Origin: Candidatus Omnitrophica bacterium UBA1443
GTDB lineage: Bacteria; Omnitrophota; Omnitrophia; Omnitrophales; Aquincolibacteriaceae
Length of the DNA: 10,789 nucleotides
Reading direction: 5' to 3'
Assembly (NCBI GenBank): GCA_002329545.1
Contig: DCTJ01000060.1
Location: forward strand, 16,336-27,124
The notes under the pieces were generated by a model. The model did no database searches. It was not told the DNA's origin and saw only the letters and a program-made list of their open reading frames with translations. Made by a program: the position numbers and the translations under genes. Shown piece after piece: positions 4,136-10,789 of this stretch (position 1 is the first letter of the stretch; the number at the start of each line of letters is the position of its first letter).

Positions 4136-6061
4136 ATGGCGCATTTTAAGAATCAAAGGGGTCGCGATTCTCAAAAACAGGTAACTGTCCCCGGGGAGAG
4201 GTGCCATTTAAAATTTCTTCCGACAAGTTCAAAGGATTTCGAGGCCAGGGGCTGGGAAGCATGCGATATTATTCTGGTGACGGGGGATGCGTATGTCGAC
4301 CACCCGGCTTACGGTACCGCCCTGATCGGACGAGTTCTTGAAAGCGCGGGATACAAAGTGGGCGTGATTGCCCAGCCAGATTGGCGCACGGACCATGATT
4401 TTCTCAAGCTGGGCCGACCGCGTCTTTTTTTCGGGATTTCTTCGGGTAATCTGGACTCGATGGTCGCGAACTACACGGCTTCTAAAAAACCGCGGAGAAA
4501 TGACGAATACTCGCCGGGAGGGAGGGGCGGTCTCCGGCCCAATCGCGCGACGATCGTTTATACGAGCAAAATCAAAGGACTTTTCCCCGGGGTCCCCGTG
4601 GTGATCGGAGGGATCGAAGCAAGTCTTCGTCGTCTTGCGCATTACGATTATTGGGAAGACCACGTTCGTCGCTCCATTTTGCTTGATTCAAAGGCTGATA
4701 TCCTTGTTTACGGAATGGCTGAAAGGCAGATGTCCGAGATCGCCAGGAGATTGAACCGCGCGGATCCTATTTGTAAATTAAAAGAGACGGCCTCTCTCCT
4801 CAATAATATTCCCGGCACGGTGATTGTCCGAAGCAAGAATTCGTTGCCGGCTGAATGCCGACAGGATAAATCCCGTGTACCCTCGGGAGACAAAGTGGTG
4901 GAAGTGCCCTCGTATGAGGAGGTTGTCGCGGATAAGGATCAATTCAATTTAGCTTTCAAACTGGCTTATCAGGAGTCGGATCCGGTTCGTGGAAAAACGA
5001 TCCTTCAAAAACACGGCGACCGATTTATCGTTCAGTATCCGCCGGCACACCCCCTTTCGACGAAAGAGCTTGATTCTGTTTATGAGCTTCCGTTTGCTTA
5101 CTCGTGGCATCCTGTTTATGACCGGCAGGGAGGCGTTCCGGGTTTTGAAACCACTCGGTTTTCGATCACTTCCCATCGGGGGTGTTCTTCGGAGTGCTCC
5201 TTCTGTTCGCTTTACGCGCACCAGGGGCGCATTATTCAAAGTCGTAGCAAGGAGTCGATCCTCGCGGAAGTCCGCAGGATGGCGAGCCGCCCTGATTTTA
5301 GAGGGACCGTGACGGATATTGGGGGACCGACCGCCAATCTCTATGGCGCGGAATGTGGTCTTTGGGAAAGTGCGGGCGCTTGCCGCCTTCGACAATGCAT
5401 GATGCCGGAAAAGTGCCAACAGCTTAAGCTTGGATACGAAAAGACGATCGATCTTTGGCGGGCCGTCATGAAAGTGCCGGGGGTCAGGCATCTCTTTATC
5501 CAGAGCGGGCTCCGGTACGATCTTCTGATTGAAAAAGAATCGGACCGGTATCTTCAGGAACTTTGCGCGGATCATGTGAGCGGTCAGCTCAAGGTGGCTC
5601 CGGAACATGTTGCTGACCGGGTGCTTGCGCTGATGAATAAGCCGGGTTTTGAAAAGTATAAAAAATTTTCCGAACGTTTCGAAAATTTTAGCCGCAAATC
5701 CGGAAAAAAACAGTATCTTGTGAATTACTGGAACAGTTCGCATCCGGGCGCGGGAGGTCATGAAGCAAAAAAGCTTGCCGAATATTTTAATCGGAAGGGT
5801 ATTCACCCTGAACAGATCCAGGATTTTCTTCCGCTGCCGGCGACCATTTCAGGCGCCATGTATTGGACCGGTAAACATCCGATGACGGGGATCCCGGTTT
5901 TTGTCGCGAGGTCCTACAAGGAGCGGGAAGCGCAACGGAATTTAGTTCAGCCATCCTCAAGAAAAATGGGTTACGGGAAACGCCAAACGAAAAGAACCCG
6001 ACATGTTTTGTTCCCCGTTTCGCGTCGCCCAAAAAAACGGAATGAACATGACACAATATGA
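4136..6061 (+). CDS. ygiQ: YgiQ-family (UPF0313) radical SAM protein
   Basis: A 641-residue radical SAM protein of the YgiQ family, whose reaction is not established. The family N-terminal domain begins at FLPT (27-30) and includes ILVTGDAYVDHP (46-57), GVIAQPDW (76-83) and VVIGGIEASLRR (155-166). The [4Fe-4S] motif is CSSECSFC, C350-x3-C354-x2-C357, binding SAM; four further cysteines at 407, 416, 421 and 427 follow the family's conserved pattern and may hold structure or a second cluster. QLKVAPEH, YLVNYWNSSHPG and the C-terminal QIQDFLPLPATISGAMYWTG are also typical. The start has AAGGA (4124-4128) 7 nt upstream, and TACAAT at 4102-4107 could be a -10 of its own. About 25 extra residues precede the normal family start and come from repeat-like DNA. 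The 3' end overlaps the flavoprotein gene. Confidence 0.96.
   Translation: MAHFKNQRGRDSQKQVTVPGERCHLKFLPTSSKDFEARGWEACDIILVTGDAYVDHPAYGTALIGRVLESAGYKVGVIAQPDWRTDHDFLKLGRPRLFFGISSGNLDSMVANYTASKKPRRNDEYSPGGRGGLRPNRATIVYTSKIKGLFPGVPVVIGGIEASLRRLAHYDYWEDHVRRSILLDSKADILVYGMAERQMSEIARRLNRADPICKLKETASLLNNIPGTVIVRSKNSLPAECRQDKSRVPSGDKVVEVPSYEEVVADKDQFNLAFKLAYQESDPVRGKTILQKHGDRFIVQYPPAHPLSTKELDSVYELPFAYSWHPVYDRQGGVPGFETTRFSITSHRGCSSECSFCSLYAHQGRIIQSRSKESILAEVRRMASRPDFRGTVTDIGGPTANLYGAECGLWESAGACRLRQCMMPEKCQQLKLGYEKTIDLWRAVMKVPGVRHLFIQSGLRYDLLIEKESDRYLQELCADHVSGQLKVAPEHVADRVLALMNKPGFEKYKKFSERFENFSRKSGKKQYLVNYWNSSHPGAGGHEAKKLAEYFNRKGIHPEQIQDFLPLPATISGAMYWTGKHPMTGIPVFVARSYKEREAQRNLVQPSSRKMGYGKRQTKRTRHVLFPVSRRPKKRNEHDTI
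4149..4192. repeat. Repeat-like segment inside the 5' end of ygiQ
   Basis: An inverted repeat AGAATC (4149-4154) / GATTCT (4166-4171) is followed by CAGGTAACTGTCCCC (4178-4192). The latter resembles the GGGGACAGT-type short dispersed repeats I know from many bacterial genomes, and a looser version (11 of 15 matching) lies in the same orientation at 3166-3180. It encodes most of the non-family N-terminal extension of YgiQ. Identity as a dispersed repeat is inference. Confidence 0.35.
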
Positions 6062-7286
6062 TGTGGTAATCGTAGGCGGAGGACCGGCGGGCATGATGGC
6101 CGCGCTTTTCGCGAGGCGGACGGGTAAATCCGTCGTGATTTTGGAAAAAATGCAAAAGCTCGGAAAAAAACTTTTAATTACGGGCGCGGGCCGTTGCAAT
6201 CTTTCCAACAGGACCCTTAATTCCTCATTTTATAAATCCGAAGCCCGGCCGTTAGTTGAATCTGTTTTTCGGAAATTTGATGGGGCAACCATCCTCAAAT
6301 ATTTCAAAGAACTGGGACTTCACGTTTATGCCGATGAAACGGGAAGATTGTTTCCGGTTACAAAGCAGGCCGCGTCAGTCCTTAAGGTTCTGGAGCTTGA
6401 GCTCGCGAGGGTGAAGGTTTCGGTGGAGTGTGGTTTTACTGTTAGCGAAATTAACCCCGTTGGGGGAGATAGACGATCTGGAGATTCGGATTCTCTTTAT
6501 TTTGAGGTAGTTTCATCAGGCGGGCTCAGTGTTCGCGGGAAGGCCATCATTCTTTGCGGAGGAGGAAAATCGTATCCCGCGCTCGGAGCTGATGGGAACG
6601 CGTACGGTCTTGCCAAAAAATTCGGGCATTCGACGGTTGAACCGGTTCCCAGCACTGTTCCCCTGATCGTTAAAGATCCCTGGTGCCATTTTCTGCAAGG
6701 ACAGAAAATCCGGGCAAAAGTAAGGGTGCTTGAGGGAAGGGAAGTTTTGAGAGAAGCGGACGGAGACCTTCTTTTTACGCAGTATGGATTGTCCGGCACC
6801 GCGATTCTGGACGTCAGCGATCCGGTTTCGATAGCGCTGAACCGGGAAAAAAAGAAAGAAATGATTCTTGAAATGGATCTCCTCTCATTTTTAAGTGAGG
6901 ATGAACTGAGATCGGAGATTAAAAAAAGGGTAAGACGGGGCATCCCGCCGGGGGATCTTTTGGAAGGTCTCTTGCCGCATAAATTCTCCACGCTGTTGGC
7001 CAGGGAGGCCGACGTTTTAACCGGGAATGTCTCCGGGGCGTCTCTGGACCTGCTGGTGGCGCAGATTAAGCGTAAAAAATTCAGGGTGCTGGGGACCCGG
7101 GGCTGGAATGAAGCGGAGTTTACGGCTGGCGGAATACCTTCGTTTGAAGTGACTGAAAAACTGGGATCAAAGTTCCAACGGGGGCTTGCGTTTGCGGGAG
7201 AAATTGTGGATGTCCAGGCTTCGCGCGGAGGGTATCAGTTGGCTTGGGCCTGGGCCAGTGGCGCTGTCGCCGGGTCTGCCGCCTGA
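6048..7286 (+). CDS. HI0933-family NAD(P)/FAD-dependent oxidoreductase
   Basis: A 412-residue flavoprotein of the HI0933-like family (E. coli YhiN type). The dinucleotide-binding motif VVIVGGGPAG (6-15) near the N-terminus binds the ADP part of FAD, followed by ILEK at the end of the second strand and the family signature GAGRCNLSN (46-54). The C-terminus FAGEIVDVQASRGGYQLAWAWASG is the second FAD-binding segment. The physiological substrate of most members is unknown; some reduce steroid double bonds. Start at 6048 puts GGA 6 nt upstream; an ATG at 6042 would add two residues. Either start lies inside ygiQ (14 or 20 nt overlap), so the two are very likely co-transcribed and coupled. It ends 9 nt from the stop of the convergent methyltransferase gene with no terminator between. 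Confidence 0.95.
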   Translation: MTQYDVVIVGGGPAGMMAALFARRTGKSVVILEKMQKLGKKLLITGAGRCNLSNRTLNSSFYKSEARPLVESVFRKFDGATILKYFKELGLHVYADETGRLFPVTKQAASVLKVLELELARVKVSVECGFTVSEINPVGGDRRSGDSDSLYFEVVSSGGLSVRGKAIILCGGGKSYPALGADGNAYGLAKKFGHSTVEPVPSTVPLIVKDPWCHFLQGQKIRAKVRVLEGREVLREADGDLLFTQYGLSGTAILDVSDPVSIALNREKKKEMILEMDLLSFLSEDELRSEIKKRVRRGIPPGDLLEGLLPHKFSTLLAREADVLTGNVSGASLDLLVAQIKRKKFRVLGTRGWNEAEFTAGGIPSFEVTEKLGSKFQRGLAFAGEIVDVQASRGGYQLAWAWASGAVAGSAA

Positions 7287-7295
7287 AGAAAACGG

Positions 7296-8459
7296 TTAAA
7301 TTTGCTCAAGCCAGGCCAGCACTTCAAGATGTTTGGTCCGGGGGAACATGTCAAACGGCACGATGGTTTTAATCTGGTAACGGCCTTTTGACAGGATGAT
7401 TTTGAGATCCCGGATGAGGATCTGGAGATCGCACGCGAGATAGATGATATTTTTCATCTTGTCTGCTTTGGCGAAAAAACTGGCCAGATCGTAAGTGATT
7501 CCGAGCCGCGGCGGGTCCAGAAGAACGAGTGAACCTTCTTTTTGATTCCCGAGCCAGAAATTCGGAAAAGTTTGTTCCACCCTGCCCTTGAAAATTGCGC
7601 CAGGGAGCTGTCTTTCTTTCAAGTTTCTTTTGAGACATTCCACGGCGTAAATACTTTCCTCAAAACAGAAGATTTCCTGCGCTTGGGAACCCGCGAGCGC
7701 CGCGAAGGTCCCCACTCCCGAGTAAAGGTCGATAAAACGGGAAGGTTTGACCATTTCGACGATGTTTTGTAGCTCTTCGACGACTTGTTGCGTGACCTCA
7801 AGATTGTTTTGGAAAAAGCCTCTTGAGTGAGCCCAGAAAAGTTCGTCCGCCAACCTGATCCGGTACAGCTTATCTTCTTCGCTGGAGACGATCGCGCCAT
7901 TTTCCGCGATTTTGAAAACTCGCTTGGTTTCATATTTGCCGAGGGTGTGCAACTCCTTAAAAACGCTCTGAAGGGATTCGCCCGCGAGAAGGCAATTTTG
8001 GATGAAGACAAAGGAGCGGTTATCCCGCCCAATAAAAGCAAGAGGACTCGGCTTCTGGTTGTTTTTCGCGGTCCGGTGGAGCGTGATGCTTTGGCGATAA
8101 TGATATTCTCTGGGGCCTTGACGGATCGGCTGAATTAAAGTGGGGTCGATGCGAATTGTTTGCGCAAAACTTTCCCGAACCTGTAATTCCTTCCACCGGA
8201 GTTCATCGGTGTAGCGAATGTGCTGATACTGGCAACCGCCGCAAGATTGGACATAAGGGCAAGGAGGCGTGAGGCGCTCGGGGGAAGGGCTCAGAACTTT
8301 GATCAGTCGCGCTTTACCGTAGTTTTTTTTATCATTGGTAATTCGGGCAAGCACTTTTTCTCCGGGAAGCGCGCCTTCAATGAAATAGGCCTTTCCGTCG
8401 ACAAAGCCTAACCCGTCACCGCCAAAGACCAGTTTTTCGATCGTAAGCTCAATGTTCAT
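7296..8459 (-). CDS. RlmD/RumA-type 23S rRNA (uracil-C5)-methyltransferase
   Basis: A 387-residue SAM-dependent enzyme that methylates C5 of a uridine in RNA. Residues 1-57 form a TRAM-like RNA-binding domain. C67, C73, C76 and C156 reproduce the spacing of the four cysteines that hold the [4Fe-4S] cluster in E. coli RlmD, which separates it from TrmA. The SAM site shows FIDLYSGVGTFA (242-253) and LLDPPRLG (313-320). The catalytic cysteine is C343 and the general base E379 in HLEV. The catalytic loop YLACDLQILIRDL differs from the common SCNPxTLxRDL form. The ATG at 8459 is preferred over a GTG at 8465; neither has a Shine-Dalgarno, and both overlap the end of the acyltransferase gene, so translation is probably coupled. 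RlmD, RlmC and related paralogues cannot be told apart for the exact nucleotide. Confidence 0.93.
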   Translation of the reverse strand: MNIELTIEKLVFGGDGLGFVDGKAYFIEGALPGEKVLARITNDKKNYGKARLIKVLSPSPERLTPPCPYVQSCGGCQYQHIRYTDELRWKELQVRESFAQTIRIDPTLIQPIRQGPREYHYRQSITLHRTAKNNQKPSPLAFIGRDNRSFVFIQNCLLAGESLQSVFKELHTLGKYETKRVFKIAENGAIVSSEEDKLYRIRLADELFWAHSRGFFQNNLEVTQQVVEELQNIVEMVKPSRFIDLYSGVGTFAALAGSQAQEIFCFEESIYAVECLKRNLKERQLPGAIFKGRVEQTFPNFWLGNQKEGSLVLLDPPRLGITYDLASFFAKADKMKNIIYLACDLQILIRDLKIILSKGRYQIKTIVPFDMFPRTKHLEVLAWLEQI

Positions 8460-9372
8460 CAGCACGGCCAGTAGAAATAGTTTGCTGTGAAACGGTTCGA
8501 ATTGTTCTTGGCTTATCTTTCCAGCGACGATGCCCCCACAGCCATTGATCGGGATGGAGGCGGATCCAGTGTTCCCAAAGCTGGTTTAACTCTGTGGTGA
8601 TTCGCGCTTCCCAACCTGGGGTCTTGGTGTCGTAATGGTAGGGTTTTTCCACATGAATTTCATATTGTCCCGGTGACCGTCGTAGACAGTATGCCGGAAC
8701 CAGAGCGCAACCCGTGTGTTTTGCAAGGCGGGCCGGAATGGACGTAGTGGAGGTTGATGTCCCGAAGAAGTCGACCCAGATCCCCTCATCGCCGGCCCAT
8801 TGATCGATTAAAATAGCCACGCCGTGCCCCTTTTTAAGCTCAGTCAAGACGGTCCGGATGGAACCGTCTTTAGAGATCGGATGAACCCTCATGACGCGGC
8901 GCAGTGAATCGACCATTCGGTTAACATGCGGGTTTTTGATGTTTTTGACGACGACTGACCAGCGCCGCCCTTTCAGGAAGGAAAGGAATGGAAGATATTC
9001 CCACGAGCCGAAATGCGCGACGGTCATCACAACACCTTTTTGCTTCGCGAAAGCTTCTTCGAGATATTGATCCCCCGAAATAGAAAATCGTTCCCGGGCA
9101 TTTCTTGCGATCTTTCGGACGATAAGGAGTTCGACCATCGAAAGCGCGGCGCTTCGGAAGGCCCCCTTTGCGAGTGCTGTTTTCCTTTCGGGAGGGATGG
9201 AATCTCCGAAAACACGGTTAATATTTTCAAGTGTTATTTGTCGTCGCTCTTTGAGGAACCCATAAACCCAATCAGTTGTACGGGCTGTCATCCATAAGGT
9301 GAAGGAAACCGGGAAACAATTAGCTAGGAAGCTCGCAAACCGGACCGCTGTATAGGTTAAAAACGAAATCAT
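8449..9372 (-). CDS. LpxL/HtrB-like lipid A-type acyltransferase
   Basis: A 307-residue membrane-associated acyltransferase of the Lip_A_acyltrans family, which transfers a fatty acyl chain from acyl carrier protein to a lipid A precursor or related glycolipid at the inner membrane. A hydrophobic N-terminal segment (about 3-30) anchors it. The catalytic H-x4-E motif is HFGSWE, H120 and E125. DQWAGDEGIWVDFFG (190-204), ARLAKHTGCALVPAY (214-228) and PDQWLWGHRRWK (274-285) follow the family order. It implies an outer membrane, although the family also includes mycobacterial and other acyltransferases. The ATG at 9372 has no Shine-Dalgarno; TAACAT ends 6 nt upstream. The 3' end overlaps the rRNA methyltransferase start by 11 nt. 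Confidence 0.93.
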   Translation of the reverse strand: MISFLTYTAVRFASFLANCFPVSFTLWMTARTTDWVYGFLKERRQITLENINRVFGDSIPPERKTALAKGAFRSAALSMVELLIVRKIARNARERFSISGDQYLEEAFAKQKGVVMTVAHFGSWEYLPFLSFLKGRRWSVVVKNIKNPHVNRMVDSLRRVMRVHPISKDGSIRTVLTELKKGHGVAILIDQWAGDEGIWVDFFGTSTSTTSIPARLAKHTGCALVPAYCLRRSPGQYEIHVEKPYHYDTKTPGWEARITTELNQLWEHWIRLHPDQWLWGHRRWKDKPRTIRTVSQQTISTGRADEH

Positions 9373-9378
9373 GATTTC

Positions 9379-9384
9379 ATGTTA
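9379..9384 (-). promoter_or_regulatory. Possible -10 element close to the acyltransferase start
   Basis: TAACAT on the minus strand ends 6 nt before the ATG at 9372, the same geometry as the permease promoter. TATGCT overlaps it (9389-9384) and is an alternative. No good -35 is visible, so support is weak. Confidence 0.3.
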
Positions 9385-9447
9385 GCATAAATAAAATGAA
9401 GGAGCAGGCATTTTTCGTGGAATTTTCATAAATTCAGGAAAGTATCG

Positions 9448-9462
9448 TTTTTAAATTAAAAA
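9448..9462. repeat. AT-rich 15-bp palindrome between atpC and the acyltransferase gene
   Basis: TTTTTAA (9448-9454), one A, then TTAAAAA (9456-9462). It lies 76 nt upstream of the acyltransferase ATG and about 100 nt past the atpC stop. It could serve as an upstream promoter element or a weak end signal; composition alone may explain it. Confidence 0.3.
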
Positions 9463-9565
9463 ATTTCATGCGGATTCAGGAGCTTGCCCGTGGGAATCTA
9501 TAAATGGTCGGTAGCAACCAAGTCTTCAGATAATTACGGGTTGTTCAGGGTGGATGCGCCACAGG

Positions 9566-9847
9566 TTAAACGGGGCCGTTTTCGGTTTTTGCGCAGGTTT
9601 TGGTGAGAAAAACGGCACGGTTTTCGTTAATTTCAAAAAAACCGTCTCCGACGGTAAATTCACGAACGAGCCCAGTTCCCTCACGGATCGTGAGCCGCCC
9701 GCCGGAAGATGCGGTCAGATAGGGCGCGTGGTTGGCCAGGACGCCCACATATCCGTGATCGACGGGGATAAGAGCATGGGCCGCCCGTCCCGTGTAGGCG
9801 AGGCCTTGCGGGGTCACGATTTCTAGAGTGTAAACGGGTTCATTCAT
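9566..9847 (-). CDS. atpC: F-type ATP synthase epsilon subunit, short form
   Basis: A 93-residue epsilon subunit of the F1 sector. YTLEIVTPQGLAYTG, ALIPVDHGYVGVLANHAPYLTA and FTVGDGFFEINENRAVFLT form the N-terminal beta-sandwich that contacts gamma and the c-ring. The protein stops right after that domain: the usual C-terminal helical hairpin, which can inhibit ATP hydrolysis, is missing. Naturally short epsilons of this size are known in some bacteria. The ATG at 9847 is chosen for its GGAG (9855-9858) 7 nt upstream; the frame extends to a TTG at 9883 without family similarity. It follows atpD by 72 nt, the normal order at the end of the atp operon. No clear terminator follows; the 9373-9565 spacer holds only weak AT-rich inverted repeats. 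Confidence 0.95.
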   Translation of the reverse strand: MNEPVYTLEIVTPQGLAYTGRAAHALIPVDHGYVGVLANHAPYLTASSGGRLTIREGTGLVREFTVGDGFFEINENRAVFLTKTCAKTENGPV

Positions 9848-9919
9848 CAGAGTTCTCCGGGAAAAAGGTTTCGAAGTTGGCAATCCTCGAACACCAAGAT
9901 CCTCTCATGGGCTATTTTA

Positions 9920-10789
<870 letters not shown>

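Noticed and set aside
4949..5806. 285-codon minus-strand frame opposite ygiQ
   Set aside because: It is a shadow of a strongly conserved plus-strand radical SAM gene, and its product has basic, featureless composition.
6497..6991. 164-codon minus-strand frame opposite the HI0933-type flavoprotein gene
   Set aside because: Antisense shadow of a conserved gene with no start signal and a Ser/Arg-rich product.
7287..7295. Bidirectional terminator between the convergent flavoprotein and methyltransferase genes
   Set aside because: Only 9 nt separate the stop codons and no inverted repeat with a T-tract is visible.

Overview
The window reads as ordinary chromosomal DNA from a Gram-negative bacterium of moderate GC. 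It has a lipid A-type acyltransferase, an exported lipoprotein and an F-type ATP synthase operon. Nothing in it fixes a phylum. No tRNA, rRNA, CRISPR array, integrase or transposase gene is visible, and I see no defence or other accessory system.

Layout, left to right. (1) A minus-strand block (1-1376): an exported SRPBCC-like protein cut by the window edge, an RluA-family pseudouridine synthase joined to it by an ATGA overlap, and a possible cysteine-containing small ORF ending in another ATGA overlap with the synthase. (2) A minus-strand pair (1425-1831): a half-size UPF0016/GDT1 cation exporter, then a 29-residue lysine-rich peptide with its own Shine-Dalgarno (SD) and a strong hairpin terminator. 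(3) About 400 nt of AT-rich non-coding DNA (1832-2232) with short repeats and palindromes. (4) A minus-strand ArsP_2-type heavy-metal permease (2233-3099). (5) A divergent plus-strand block (3255-7286): a lipoprotein alpha/beta-hydrolase, a YgiQ-type radical SAM protein and an HI0933-type flavoprotein overlapping it. (6) Convergent to these, a minus-strand pair (7296-9372): an LpxL/HtrB-like acyltransferase overlapping an RlmD/RumA-type rRNA methyltransferase. (7) The end of an ATP synthase operon on the minus strand: atpD (5' part outside the window) and a short atpC.

How they relate. Blocks 2 and 4 each hold a predicted metal exporter, which suggests a metal (possibly manganese) homeostasis locus. 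Blocks 1 and 6 mix RNA modification with envelope functions. The most interesting points are the lysine-rich micro-protein, the candidate small Cys ORF upstream of the pseudouridine synthase, three genes with a -10-like hexamer 6-7 nt before the ATG and no SD (possible leaderless mRNAs), a repeat-like N-terminal extension on YgiQ, and an ATP synthase combining a variant DELSEED motif with an epsilon lacking its C-terminal domain.
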